A stretch of DNA of 64,000 bases. Origin: Phreatobacter cathodiphilus. GTDB taxonomy: Bacteria > Pseudomonadota > Alphaproteobacteria > Rhizobiales > Phreatobacteraceae. The stretch lies in NCBI RefSeq assembly GCF_003008515.1, contig NZ_CP027668.1:1480001-1544000 (forward strand), in the 5' to 3' direction. Below the pieces are notes generated by a model. That model was not told the DNA's origin. It saw nothing but the letters and a program-made list of their open reading frames with translations, and did not search any database. The position numbers were made by a program, and so were the translations under genes. Shown piece after piece: positions 41,141 to 51,872 of this stretch (the first letter of the stretch is position 1; the number at the start of each line of letters is the position of its first letter).

Positions 41141-41307
41141 CCGTTTCCCGTGCGAAAGGCGAGGGAGCCGGCGTCATTGGCGGCCATCTGAGCTGCCGGG
41201 GGTCATGCAAGCGAGGTGCCATCCGGACGGGGCCGGAGCCGCCTCAGGCGGGCCGGGCGGAAGCGCCCGCGGCGAGCCGCGCGATGCGGCGGCCGACTGC
41301 GTCAGGA

Positions 41308-41340
41308 TTAGGCGCGCGCGCCCGACAAGCGCCTAATTTT
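41308..41340 (+). other. Hairpin spanning the opgH stop codon
   Basis: TTAGGCGC (41308-41315) pairs with GCGCCTAA (41329-41336) across 13 nt, with TTTT next on the plus strand. It includes the opgH stop. As a terminator it would work only for plus-strand RNA, for which no gene is present; on the minus strand it may serve as a 3' end without a U-tract. The rest of the 41141-41307 gap shows nothing. Confidence 0.35.
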
Positions 41341-43531
41341 GCGCCGCTCGCTCAGGCTCCGCCTGCTGGGCATGGGGCAGGGCGGCCAGCAGGGCAATCA
41401 GCGCGCGGTCGTGCAGGACCAGCATGGCCTCGCGACCGGAGAGCCACTGGCGCGCGTCCTCGATGGACTGGGCGTCGGTGAGCTTCGCCTCCGCGATGAC
41501 GCGGTCGGTGTCGACCTTGCCGCGCACCCGCGGCGGCGGGACCTGGATGATGTGCTGGTGCAGGTCGCGGAAGGCGGGATCGCCGTGGACGAGGTCGAGG
41601 GCCTTGCCGTCCTCGAGCGCCAGGGCCTCGAACTCCTTGCCGAGGTGATAGGCCCGTTCGGCGATGGGCGGCGGCGCATATTCCTCCGGGATGAGGAGCA
41701 GGCGCAGGCGCCTCAGGCTCCAGCCGATCGTCGCCGAGGCCGAGGCCCACGATGTCGGTATGGCGAGCCAGAGGCCGACGATGGTCGGCGACATCCACGC
41801 GAAGATGTAGGGCGAGATGGAGAAGGCGGCGATGGCGGCGACGACCCCGAGGGCCGTATGCCGCCAGTGCCGCTCGACGATGGCGCGGAAGGGAATGGAG
41901 CCGTCGTCGCGGCGCTGCGTCTTCCAGCCGGTGTCGCGGCCGGAGATGATGGACGACACCGAACTCGCCTGGATGAGCATCATCACCGGCGCGATCAGCG
42001 CCGAGAGGACGATCTCGAGCAGGGTGGAGAGCGTCAGCATGATGGCGCCGCCGCAGCCGCGCCGGGCCGGACCGTTCACCAGGGTGACGAACCAGCCGAA
42101 CAGCTTGGGCGCCAGGAGGATCCCCATGGTGATGAGGAAGAGCTTGAAGGCCCGCTCGGAATCGAACACCGGCCAGGCCGGGAAGAGGGTGAACTGGTTG
42201 GTGAAATACTCCGGCCGGATGAAGGCCGCCTGCAGGGCGAGGAACAGGCCGATGAGCAACTGGATCAGCCAGAGCGGGCTCGACACGTAGCTCATGATGC
42301 CGGTGGCGAGGTGCTGGCGTGTCGCCCAGTGCAGCCCCTTGGCGCCGATGACGCGGCTGTGCTGGAGGTTGCCCTGGCACCAGCGCCTGTCACGGATGGC
42401 GAGGTCCATCAGCGAGGGCGGGCTCTCCTCGTAGGAGCCGTCGAGCCGCGTCAGCATATAGACCGCATAGCCGCGCCGCCGGATCAGGCCGGCTTCGACG
42501 AAGTCGTGGCTGAGGATGTGGCCGCCGAAGGGCGGCTTGCCAGGCAGGTCCGGCAGGCCCGCCGAGGAGGCGAAGGCCTCCATGCGGATGATGGCGTTGT
42601 GGCCCCAGTAGTTGCTGTCGCGCCCCGACCAGACGGCGAGGCCCGCCGCGCAGACCGGGCCGTAGACCCGCGCCGCGAACTGCTGCAGGCGGGCGATGAG
42701 CGTGTTGCGGTTGATGAGCCGCGGCAGCGTCTGGATGATGCCGGCGTCGGGATCCTTCTCCATGGCGTCGGCCAGCGCCACGATCGTCTCGCCGGTCATC
42801 AGGCTGTCGGCGTCGAGCACGATCATGTGGTCGTAGTTGCCGCCCCACTGCGTCACGAAATCGGCAATGTTGCCCGCCTTGCGCGCCGTGTTCTTCGGCC
42901 GGTGCCGGTAATGGACGGCGATGTCCGGCAGGCGCTCGCGCAGCGCCACATAGGACCGCTCCTCGGCGATCCAGATGTCGGGGTCGGTCGTGTCGGACAG
43001 GAAGAAGAAGTCGAAGGAGGCGCCGTGGCCGGTGGCCGCAACGTCCTCGGCGATGGCCTGGACGGTGCCGAAGACCCGTGCCGGGCTCTCGTTGTAGATC
43101 GGCATCACCACCGCCGTCCGCTTGCCGAGGGCCGGCGGCAGCACCGGCTTACGGTTGAGCCCGTGGACGAGGAGGTCGGCGAGACCGAGCAGGCCCGTGG
43201 TGAATGCGAGCGCGATCCACGAGAAATTGACGACGAAGAAGGCGAGGAAGGCCCATTCCAGCAGCGTCACGCCGCCGGCCTCGACCACCTTGTACATCTG
43301 CCAGCCGCCGGCCGCGGTGATCGCCACCATGCCGCCGAAGGCCACGAGCCGCGCGAACCAGGGCGTGCGCCAGAGGCCGGGGGCCTTCAGGGGGCGGCGT
43401 TCGGCATCGGTCCACCGCCGCAGCGACTGGGCCGGCATGGCGAGGGGCGCCGACGAGGGCATGGCCGTGCGCTCGCGCTGCACGGGCGCAGCCAAGGGCC
43501 GGTCTGTCAGGGCGTCCATCGATAGAGCCAT
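41333..43531 (-). CDS. opgH: Glucans biosynthesis glucosyltransferase OpgH
   Basis: Inner-membrane glycosyltransferase that makes and exports the beta-1,2-linked backbone of osmoregulated periplasmic glucans. The 732 residues have two N-terminal helices (about 60-125), a cytoplasmic GT2 domain with VVMPIYNESPARVFG, the D-x-D in VLDADSLMTG and the R-W motif in RDRRWCQGNLQH, then about six C-terminal helices. The start at ATG 43531 overlaps the end of opgG by 25 bp (ATG 43519 is an alternative), consistent with coupling. There is no sign of damage. Confidence 0.95.
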   Translation of the reverse strand: MALSMDALTDRPLAAPVQRERTAMPSSAPLAMPAQSLRRWTDAERRPLKAPGLWRTPWFARLVAFGGMVAITAAGGWQMYKVVEAGGVTLLEWAFLAFFVVNFSWIALAFTTGLLGLADLLVHGLNRKPVLPPALGKRTAVVMPIYNESPARVFGTVQAIAEDVAATGHGASFDFFFLSDTTDPDIWIAEERSYVALRERLPDIAVHYRHRPKNTARKAGNIADFVTQWGGNYDHMIVLDADSLMTGETIVALADAMEKDPDAGIIQTLPRLINRNTLIARLQQFAARVYGPVCAAGLAVWSGRDSNYWGHNAIIRMEAFASSAGLPDLPGKPPFGGHILSHDFVEAGLIRRRGYAVYMLTRLDGSYEESPPSLMDLAIRDRRWCQGNLQHSRVIGAKGLHWATRQHLATGIMSYVSSPLWLIQLLIGLFLALQAAFIRPEYFTNQFTLFPAWPVFDSERAFKLFLITMGILLAPKLFGWFVTLVNGPARRGCGGAIMLTLSTLLEIVLSALIAPVMMLIQASSVSSIISGRDTGWKTQRRDDGSIPFRAIVERHWRHTALGVVAAIAAFSISPYIFAWMSPTIVGLWLAIPTSWASASATIGWSLRRLRLLLIPEEYAPPPIAERAYHLGKEFEALALEDGKALDLVHGDPAFRDLHQHIIQVPPPRVRGKVDTDRVIAEAKLTDAQSIEDARQWLSGREAMLVLHDRALIALLAALPHAQQAEPERAAQN

Positions 43532-45060
43532 GTCTCGCTTTGGGCCTGTCCCTCGCGCTCGAGCACGAGCCTGAGTTCCACCTGATTGCCGGTCTCCGGG
43601 TCAAGATCGAAAGCGACACGGTAGAGCCTCAGTTCCGGCACCAGCCGGCCGTCGACATTGCCGATGCGCCCGCGCTGGTTGGTGAGGTTGGCCCTCAGGC
43701 CCGCGGCCTTGGCGGGATCGGCGAAATCCTCGGAGGTGAAGTCGACCAGGAAGCGCCGCCGGCGTCCGCCGCCCTGGGCGCGGCCCGTGCGGGTGGAGGA
43801 GACATAGGCGAAGGCCGGGCGCTCCGGCGGCGACCAGCACCAGTGCATGCGGTAGGTGAAGAAATGCTCGGCGCCGCGCGCCAGCGGCGTGCGCGGGCGC
43901 CAGTAGGCGAGGATGTTGCGGTTCATCTCGTCGTTGACCGGGATCTCGACGAGCTGCACCTGGCCCTGGCCCCATTCGCCGAGAGGCTCGATCCAGACGC
44001 TGGGGCGCCGCTCGAAGCGGGCGTCGAGGTCGTTGAAGGCCTCGAACCTGCGGTCGCGCTGCAGCAGGCCGAAGCCGCGCGGGTTCTGGTCGACGAAGGC
44101 GGCGACCTGCAGCGTCTCCGGATTGGTCACCGGCCGCCAAATCCACTCGCCGTTGCCGTTCCAGATCTGCAGGCCCTGGGCGTCGTGGACGCCGCCGCGC
44201 ACGTCGTCGACGCCCGTCCGGTCGTTGGGCGCGAAGAGGTAGTTGGCCGTCATCGGGGCGATGCCGACATGCTGCAGGTCGACGCGCGGGAACAGCGTCG
44301 CCTCGACGTCGCAGACCGTGGCGTCGCCCGGCCGGACGGCGAAGCGGTAGAGGCCCGTGACGCTGTCGGTGTCCAGGAGCGCGTGGACGACGATCGCGGA
44401 GGCGCCGGGGCCGGGCCGCTCGATCCAGAACTGCCGGAAGGCGGGATACTCCTCGCCCTGGGCTTCGGCGACGTTGAGCGTCAGCCCGCGCGCCATGACG
44501 CCGAAGACCTGGCCCTTGGCGAGGGAGCGGAACAGGCTCGCTCCCTGGAAGACGAGCGCCTCGTCGACCGGCGCCTCGCCGTTGAGGCTGGTATAGGCGC
44601 GGAAGCCGGAATAGGGCACGGCCGCCTCCGGCGGCAGCGGCGGCACCTGGCCGAAATCATATTGGTCGCCGGCAAACCGTTTGTCGCGGATGATCCCGCC
44701 GTCGACCGTGCGGATCGTCACCGGATTGGTGAAGACGCTGCCGGTGGGCAGCAGGTCGAGGGTGAAGCCGCGATTCTCACCGGCCCAGATCCGAAGGTCG
44801 GGCTTCATGCGGATCTGGCGGTACTGGTCGAGATTGAGCTGGGTCAGCGCCCGCGGCACGTCGGCCCGTGGCGCCTGATACGGCACTCGCGACACCTCGC
44901 GCGCGAAAGCGAGCAGCGCATCGCGGGAGATGGGCTGGCCGTCCGACACGGCGGCGGCCGCCGCCTGCAGAGGCGACGGCTGGGCGATCGCCGATCGGGT
45001 CAGCGTCAAAGCTGCCGGCGCGGCCAGGAGGGATGCAAGAAGGTCGCGGCGGCTCGGCAT
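43507..45060 (-). CDS. opgG: Glucan biosynthesis protein OpgG/OpgD type, Tat-exported
   Basis: Periplasmic protein needed for synthesis and branching of osmoregulated periplasmic glucans. The 517 residues start MPSRRDLLASLLAAPAALTL, a twin-arginine signal with SRRDLL and a cleavage site near AIAQ. OpgG of E. coli uses Sec and its paralogue OpgD uses Tat, so by export route this is OpgD-like; it is nevertheless the partner of opgH here. The conserved fold shows FDFGQV-type and FRAYTSLNG blocks, and the AEHFFTYRMHW segment. ATG 45060 is chosen because the signal starts there. Confidence 0.93.
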   Translation of the reverse strand: MPSRRDLLASLLAAPAALTLTRSAIAQPSPLQAAAAAVSDGQPISRDALLAFAREVSRVPYQAPRADVPRALTQLNLDQYRQIRMKPDLRIWAGENRGFTLDLLPTGSVFTNPVTIRTVDGGIIRDKRFAGDQYDFGQVPPLPPEAAVPYSGFRAYTSLNGEAPVDEALVFQGASLFRSLAKGQVFGVMARGLTLNVAEAQGEEYPAFRQFWIERPGPGASAIVVHALLDTDSVTGLYRFAVRPGDATVCDVEATLFPRVDLQHVGIAPMTANYLFAPNDRTGVDDVRGGVHDAQGLQIWNGNGEWIWRPVTNPETLQVAAFVDQNPRGFGLLQRDRRFEAFNDLDARFERRPSVWIEPLGEWGQGQVQLVEIPVNDEMNRNILAYWRPRTPLARGAEHFFTYRMHWCWSPPERPAFAYVSSTRTGRAQGGGRRRRFLVDFTSEDFADPAKAAGLRANLTNQRGRIGNVDGRLVPELRLYRVAFDLDPETGNQVELRLVLEREGQAQSETWLYRWTP

Positions 45061-45142
45061 GTCGTCGGTGATCGGCGGGTGTTCCGGGCAGAGTGATCGT
45101 GAGAGAAGCAAGCCGAAACAATGCCCGGCCTTATAGCCCAAA

Positions 45143-46120
45143 TTACGGCGTTGAGGAGGGGGGAGAACCGCTCCCAGGCACGGCAAATTTGCGTTTCAGC
45201 GCGCCCCGCGCCACCGCGACCACATCCTGGGGCACGGTGGCGGCGACGAGCCCGCCGAGCACCAGGGCCATGCCGAGGAAATGGTGGGGGTGGAGCGCCT
45301 CGCCGAGAAAGAGAACGGACATGCCGACCCCGTAGACCGGCAGCAGATACAGGAAGCAGGAGGTCACCGCGGGGCCGACGATCTTCACCCCGTACTGGTA
45401 GAGCGAGAAAGCGCCAACCGCCGAGAACAGGGCGAGGCCGAGCACGCCGGCCCAGTCCCAGGCGGTGCGCGGCGAGCCGCCGTCCATCGCCAGTTCCGCC
45501 GCCGAAAACGGCGCCAGCGTCGCCACGCCGGCGATGGCGATGGCGGTAAACAGCGGCATGGTGGGCAGCCGTGCCAGCCCATCGTTGCGCAGAACCAGCG
45601 AATAGACGGCCCAGGCCAGCGCCGCGGCGGCGATGCCGAGATCGCCGAGATTGAGGTCGAGCCGGGCGAGTGCGGAGGGATCCCCCTTGAGCACGATAAC
45701 AGCGACGCCGGTCATGGCCACCAGCACGCCCGCCAGCCGGATCCAGGGCAGGGCCTTGCCGTAGGCGAGCCGTTCGATGAGCAGCACGAGGATGGGGGAG
45801 GTCGTGTAGATGAGCGTGCCGTTGGTGGCCGTCGTCAGTCCCAGCGCCCAGTAGACGCCGGCGCCGCAGATCCACATGCCGAGAAAGCCGAGCAGGGCGA
45901 TTCGCCGCCAGTGCGCCGCCAGCAGCGCCGCGCTCTGCCTCAGCCCGTCGATGGTGAAGGGCAGCAGGATGAGCACCGCCACGCCCCAGCGCAGCAGCGC
46001 GAGGGTGAACGGCGGCACGGCATCGCCCATGGCGCGGGCGATCACCAGGTTGGAGGAGAAGAACAGCGGCATGACGAGGAGCAGCAGAGTGGCGCGTCTC
46101 GCCTCGCTCGGTGTCGCCAT
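45143..46120 (-). CDS. DMT superfamily (EamA) transporter
   Basis: Inner-membrane drug/metabolite transporter of 325 residues with ten predicted helices in two EamA repeats. The first opens with SSNLVIARAMGDAVPPFTLALLRW, the diagnostic pattern of helices 1-2 in this family. The second includes AWAVYSLVLR and a P-V-Y-G-V-G-M-S-V-L-F-L-G-E-A motif near residues 265-280. The substrate is unknown. A polar tail of about 25 residues ends PPSSTP. It lies alone on the minus strand between opgG and an acyl-CoA ligase. Confidence 0.9.
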   Translation of the reverse strand: MATPSEARRATLLLLVMPLFFSSNLVIARAMGDAVPPFTLALLRWGVAVLILLPFTIDGLRQSAALLAAHWRRIALLGFLGMWICGAGVYWALGLTTATNGTLIYTTSPILVLLIERLAYGKALPWIRLAGVLVAMTGVAVIVLKGDPSALARLDLNLGDLGIAAAALAWAVYSLVLRNDGLARLPTMPLFTAIAIAGVATLAPFSAAELAMDGGSPRTAWDWAGVLGLALFSAVGAFSLYQYGVKIVGPAVTSCFLYLLPVYGVGMSVLFLGEALHPHHFLGMALVLGGLVAATVPQDVVAVARGALKRKFAVPGSGSPPSSTP

Positions 46121-46213
46121 GGCTCTATGCTCCGGCGGAGCCCGCCGCTCCGCCCGTCACTGTCAGCACGGAAGGTGCGCCCGGGGCAAGCCGGACGCCC
46201 GGGCAGGGTGTCG

Positions 46214-47869
46214 TCAGCCCGCCCTGATCTCGTTGCGCAGTTCGGCGCGCGACAGCTTGCCGACCGTGGTCTTCGGCAGCGAGTCGCGGAACTCCAGCGC
46301 TTGCGGCATCTCGTGCCGCCCCACCTTGTCCTTCAGGAAGACCTGCAGCTCCTCGAGCGTGAACGGCTTGGCATCCGCCCTGAGCGTCACGAAGGCCTTG
46401 GCCGCCTCGCCGCGGTAGGAATCGGGGACGCCGAGCACGATGACCTCGGCCACCGCGGGATGCTCGTAGATCGCCTGCTCGATCATCTGCGGATAGACGT
46501 TGAAGCCGCCGGAGATGATCATGTCCTTCTTGCGGTCGACGATGAAGAAGAAGCCGTCCTCGTCCATGTAGCCGATGTCGCCGGTGAGGAACCAGCCGTC
46601 GGCATAGGACGCCTTGGTCTCCTCCGGCTTGTTCCAGTAGCCGGTGGTGACGTTGGGGCCGCGGATGCGGATCTCGCCGATCTCGCGCGGCGGCAGCACC
46701 GCGTGCGGATCGTCGAGGGCGCAGATGTCCATCTCGAGGCCCGGCAGCGGCAGGCCGATCGTGCCCGGCTTCGAAACGCCGGTGTTCGGCACGTTGGTGC
46801 CGGACGGCGAGGTCTCCGTCATCCCCCAGCCGCCGGTCAGGCGGAAGCCGGCGCGCTGCTCGAAGCGCCGCGCGATCTCCACCGGCAGCGGCGCGCCGCC
46901 TGAAGCGGCGTAGATGAGCGAGGAAAGGTCGGCGGTGGCGAAGCGCGGGTGGTTGACCAGCGCGATCCACATGGTCGGCACGCCGGGGAATATGGTCGCC
47001 CGCCGCTTCTCGAAATCGTCGAAGGTCTGGTCGGGGTCGAAGCGCATGCGCAGCAGCATGCAGGAGCCGCGGGTGATCTGCCGCAGCATGACGCTGGTCA
47101 GCGCATAGATGTGGAACAGCGGCAGGACCAGGATGATCTTGTCCTTGGCCGGATCGCCCGAGGGCAGGGCGGGTTGCCAGGCGTCGTAGATGGAAACCGC
47201 CGCGGTGATGTTCTTGTGGCTGAGCATGGCGCCCTTCGGCATGCCCGTCGTGCCGCCGGTATATTGCAGCAGGGCGACGTCCTCGGGGTCGACCGCGGGC
47301 CAGGCCGCCGGCGGCTCGGCACCGGCGACGAAATCGGCGAAGGTGACGATGCCCGGCCTGTCCGGAATGGGCAGGGTCGGCAGGCCGGACTCGCCGAAGG
47401 CGGCGTCCTCCGCCACGATGAGCCGGTCCACCAGGCCCTGTTCGTGGAGCTTCAGCGCCATGCCGAAGAGCGGCGCGATGTTGGAGGTGACGAGCGTGCG
47501 CGCGCCGGCATCCTTCAGCTTGTAGGCGAGGACGCGCTCGGCATCGAGCGGCGAGAGATGGACCAGCCGGATGCCGGCCTTGGCCGCGCCGAAGAAGCTG
47601 ATCGGATGGGTCGGCATGTTCGGCAGGTAGAGGGCGACGGTGTCGGCTCGGCCGAGACCGGCGCGCACCAGCGCCGCGCCGAACTGGTACACCCGCTCGC
47701 CGAGCTCGCGGTAGCTGATCAGCCTGTCCCGGAACTCGAAGACCGGGCGCTCGGCGAAGGTCGAGGTCGCCTCGTCGATCAGGCGCCCGAGGGTGGTGAT
47801 CTTGATCGGCGCATCCCAGCGGACGCCGGCCGGATAGGATTTTTCCCAAGCGAAGGGCCTGGCTGCCAT
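46214..47869 (-). CDS. AMP-dependent acyl-CoA ligase (FadD/PimA-like)
   Basis: Activates a carboxylic acid to its CoA thioester through an acyl-AMP. The 551 residues have the P-loop LLQYTGGTTGMPKGAMLSHK, the A5 motif GWGMTETSPSG, and A7-A8 with DGWFLTGDIGYMDEDGFFFI, DRKKDMIISGGFNVYP and the catalytic Lys in PKTTVGKLSR. The opening ARPFAWEKSYPAGVRWD is like the dicarboxylate-CoA ligase PimA group and long-chain FadD, so a medium- or long-chain or dicarboxylic acid is expected. GGAGGAA precedes ATG 47869. Substrate unproven. Confidence 0.93.
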   Translation of the reverse strand: MAARPFAWEKSYPAGVRWDAPIKITTLGRLIDEATSTFAERPVFEFRDRLISYRELGERVYQFGAALVRAGLGRADTVALYLPNMPTHPISFFGAAKAGIRLVHLSPLDAERVLAYKLKDAGARTLVTSNIAPLFGMALKLHEQGLVDRLIVAEDAAFGESGLPTLPIPDRPGIVTFADFVAGAEPPAAWPAVDPEDVALLQYTGGTTGMPKGAMLSHKNITAAVSIYDAWQPALPSGDPAKDKIILVLPLFHIYALTSVMLRQITRGSCMLLRMRFDPDQTFDDFEKRRATIFPGVPTMWIALVNHPRFATADLSSLIYAASGGAPLPVEIARRFEQRAGFRLTGGWGMTETSPSGTNVPNTGVSKPGTIGLPLPGLEMDICALDDPHAVLPPREIGEIRIRGPNVTTGYWNKPEETKASYADGWFLTGDIGYMDEDGFFFIVDRKKDMIISGGFNVYPQMIEQAIYEHPAVAEVIVLGVPDSYRGEAAKAFVTLRADAKPFTLEELQVFLKDKVGRHEMPQALEFRDSLPKTTVGKLSRAELRNEIRAG

Positions 47870-47969
47870 GCGAATTCCTCCCTGACGGCGAACTTCGACG
47901 GCCCGGCCGCTGTCCGCTCTTCGGTTGTCGATGCCACGGACCACCGTCGTCGGCGGCCGCCCGCGCCTC

Positions 47970-48839
47970 TCAGCGCAGGGCCAACCTTTGTCCGTCGAAA
48001 ACGGTCGGTTTGCAATTGACCCCTGCGAGGGTGAGCGTCGCGCAGAGCCGCGCCGCGGCATTGGCATTGGAGAGGGGCCCCGCCACCAGCCGCAGTTCCA
48101 AGCCGCCACCGCCGCCCTCCTGGATGGCGACGACCGGCCTCAGGCCCTCGAGCACGGGGCCGTGCTGGGCGCGCAATTGCTGCCAGCGGCTCCGCAGCCC
48201 GTCGATCGACGGATCGCCCGCGAGGTCGACCCCGAATTCGGTGCGGATGGCGGTGGAATCGTTCGCCTCCGGCGTCGCGCCGGCCGGCACCGGAGTGGCG
48301 ACGGGTGAGGGCACCGGCACCGGGGCGACGCTGGGTGCCGAAGGCGGGGCACTGGCCGGGGCCGGCGCTGCCGGCGGCGGGCTGACCGCGGCGGCGGGCG
48401 GCGGCGATGGAGCGATCACGCGCACGTTCGGCCGCGGTGCCGTCGCAGGATCGCTGCGCGGAATCGAGGCGGTGACGTCTCCCACCGTGCGCTCGACGCT
48501 CGCCAGCCGCTCCATCAGCGCCTCGCGTTCGGCGGCGAGGACACGGATCTGGTCGGCGAGGCGGCGGGTCTCGTAGACGAGCAGCGGGTCGGACCCTGCG
48601 GAACGGGAGGGCTCCGCCCGGGCCTGCTGTTGGCCGGGGGCGACGGGGGCCCAGAGCCGCGCCACACGCTGGCTTCCCGCCTCGCTGCGTGCTGCCAGGA
48701 CGGCGGCGCCGACGGCGAAGAGGGCGATGCCGGCCCAGGTCATCAGCCGCGCGAGACTGCGCGGCGGCGGCTCGTCGGTCAGCCCGTCGAGCCTCACCGG
48801 AAGATCGGGGGCATCCTGGTCGCGTTTCGCCTTCAGCAT
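47970..48839 (-). CDS. Membrane-anchored protein with Pro-rich linker and SPOR-like C-terminus
   Basis: Not assigned to a named gene. In 289 residues there is one membrane helix (about 33-50), a coiled-coil-like stretch with RRLADQIRVLAAEREALMERL, a long Pro/Ala/Val linker (about 130-195), and a C-terminal domain of about 90 residues. Its end, LRLVAGPLSNANAAARLCATL followed by V-N-C-K-P-T, resembles SPOR domains that bind denuded septal glycans, including the two conserved Cys. A periplasmic, septum-directed role is an inference. It is co-oriented with the acyl-CoA ligase gene 100 bp downstream. Confidence 0.75.
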   Translation of the reverse strand: MLKAKRDQDAPDLPVRLDGLTDEPPPRSLARLMTWAGIALFAVGAAVLAARSEAGSQRVARLWAPVAPGQQQARAEPSRSAGSDPLLVYETRRLADQIRVLAAEREALMERLASVERTVGDVTASIPRSDPATAPRPNVRVIAPSPPPAAAVSPPPAAPAPASAPPSAPSVAPVPVPSPVATPVPAGATPEANDSTAIRTEFGVDLAGDPSIDGLRSRWQQLRAQHGPVLEGLRPVVAIQEGGGGGLELRLVAGPLSNANAAARLCATLTLAGVNCKPTVFDGQRLALR

Positions 48840-48980
48840 GGCGCACCAGCTTTCGCTGATTCGGGAGGGCGGCGTCCATCGATCCGCCGGCCGGCAGAGC
48901 GTCGGCGAGACGGAATTCGTGCTGAAAAGTCAATTCCCTAGCGTGAGGTGCCGGGCGGGGGGCGCTCCGGTCCCCGGCGC

Positions 48981-49427
48981 TCAGCCCCGGCCGCGATAGG
49001 GCGCGACGCCCTGGTCGGGGATCCACACCCCTTCCGGCGGGGCTCCCGTCTGCCAGAACACGTCGATGGGAATGCCGCCGCGCGGGTACCAGTAGCCGCC
49101 GATCCTGAGCCAGCGGGGGCTGAGCAGATCGCGCAGCCGCTTGCCGACGGCCACGGTGCAGTCCTCGTGGAAGGCGCCGTGGTTGCGGAAGGAGGTGAGG
49201 TAGAGCTTCAGCGACTTCGACTCGACCAGCCAGTCGCCCGGAACATAGTCGATGACGAGATGGGCGAAGTCCGGCTGGCCCGTCACCGGGCAGAGCGAGG
49301 TGAATTCCGGCGCGACGAAACGCGCGACATAATTGGTGTCGGGATGGGGATTGGGCACGCGGTCCAGCTCCGCCGCCTCCGGCGAAGCGGGAATGCCGAC
49401 GGTCTTGCCCAGCATGAGTTCGGCCAT
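48981..49427 (-). CDS. queF: NADPH-dependent 7-cyano-7-deazaguanine reductase
   Basis: Reduces the nitrile preQ0 to the amine preQ1, the base that Tgt inserts. The 148-residue unimodular form has the catalytic Cys in [16 protein letters not shown], and the NADPH and substrate motif [20 protein letters not shown], in which the E-S-K-S-L-K run and the F-H-E end are the QueF signatures. The start at ATG 49427 gives [11 protein letters not shown]; longer in-frame readings run into the eno gene on the other strand. It completes queA and tgt, 38 kb away in the same window. Divergent from eno by 195 bp. Confidence 0.96.
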   Translation of the reverse strand: MAELMLGKTVGIPASPEAAELDRVPNPHPDTNYVARFVAPEFTSLCPVTGQPDFAHLVIDYVPGDWLVESKSLKLYLTSFRNHGAFHEDCTVAVGKRLRDLLSPRWLRIGGYWYPRGGIPIDVFWQTGAPPEGVWIPDQGVAPYRGRG

Positions 49428-49493
49428 GGTCGTCGTCCTGTTGGCGGTCCGTTGGCGCCGTCGGCGCGGACCCCTCGTCGGGCAGGCGTGTAG

Positions 49494-50906
<1,413 letters not shown>

Positions 50907-50933
50907 CCTGATCTCCCGTTTCCGGGATGACGG

Positions 50934-50959
50934 ACGGCGGGCCAGGGGCCCGCCGTTTT
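50934..50959 (+). terminator. Intrinsic terminator after eno
   Basis: ACGGCGGGCC (50934-50943) pairs with GGCCCGCCGT (50947-50956), followed by TTTTC. It sits between eno and the convergent ybjN-like gene. Confidence 0.88.
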
Positions 50960-50972
50960 CATGTCGGTCGGG

Positions 50973-51650
50973 TCAGATGCGGCGCTCGCCCGGCGCGTCG
51001 CCCGTCGACCCCTTGCCGCTCGGCTGGGGCCCGGGTCCGGCGGGGGGGCGGCCCGGGGTGGGCGAGCGCCCCGCATCCGGCGCACCCGGCGACAGGGACC
51101 GGCCGGCATTGCCGGGATCGGGCGCCACCGGGCCGTCGTCGCGCGGCGTGAAGCGGTCGAAGGCGGTCAGCATGGTCTGGAAGGTGGCGACGGATTCTGC
51201 GACGAAGCCGACGGTCACGCCGCCGTCGAGGTCCACGTCCCATTCGAGGACCAGGCCTCCCTCCCGGTCGAGATAGGCCTTGGCGAAGCGCTTCTCGTAG
51301 TTCCAGGCGTTGACGAAGGCGAGAGTGAAGCGCTCGTGCCGTCGGAACAGCGCGCGGTACTGGATCGACTGGCAGCCGCCGTCGTTGCACGCGTAGAAGT
51401 GGACCGACGTGCGGCGGTTGCCGATCTCGGTGCGGATGCGCGTGCGGTTGTTCTCGGTCACCACCTCCGCCTCGAGGCCGCGATTGCGCAGCAGCGCCGC
51501 CATCTGGCCGGGATGGATCCGCGCCAGCGTTCCCTCCTGCGTCTCCGAGCGCGGCATGCGCTTCTGTGCCGCAGCGGGCGGGCCACCCGCAACCAGCGCG
51601 ACGAAGGCTGCGGCAGCCAGAGGGGCGAGGCGGGACTTGCGAAGGGTCAT
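50973..51650 (-). CDS. Exported YbjN domain protein
   Basis: Exported protein with a YbjN-type (PF10722) domain, function unknown; E. coli YbjN affects stress and motility. The 225 residues start with a signal peptide (about 1-28, cleavage after AAAQ). The YbjN core is in about 40-160, with HPGQMAALLRNRGLEAEV, TSVHFYACNDGGCQSIQY and LAFVNAWNYEKRFAKAYLD; the two Cys in ACNDGGC may form a disulfide. The last 45 or so residues are Pro/Gly-rich. ATG 51650 has AGGAG 8 nt upstream. Convergent with eno. Confidence 0.87.
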   Translation of the reverse strand: MTLRKSRLAPLAAAAFVALVAGGPPAAAQKRMPRSETQEGTLARIHPGQMAALLRNRGLEAEVVTENNRTRIRTEIGNRRTSVHFYACNDGGCQSIQYRALFRRHERFTLAFVNAWNYEKRFAKAYLDREGGLVLEWDVDLDGGVTVGFVAESVATFQTMLTAFDRFTPRDDGPVAPDPGNAGRSLSPGAPDAGRSPTPGRPPAGPGPQPSGKGSTGDAPGERRI

Positions 51651-51872
51651 GGTCGGCTCCTGCACGTGTGGCGGCCCTCGGGCTGCGGGGTTCAGGGTGG
51701 CTGGCCCGCATTTCCGGGCCGTGGCGCTTCGGTGGAGTCCATGTTGCGTCCGTCCGCCCGCGGCGGGAAGCCGCTCGGCGGGACCCTGCAATGCCCGCTA
51801 CCGGCGGCGACACATGGTTGCGATGCACACGGACCCATTGCGGCGGTGCGGAGGATCGACACAGGGTGTCCC

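Noticed and set aside
41308-41340. Intrinsic terminator of opgH
   Set aside because: The T-run lies on the plus-strand side, so it would not terminate opgH, and it includes the opgH stop codon. Listed only as a hairpin.
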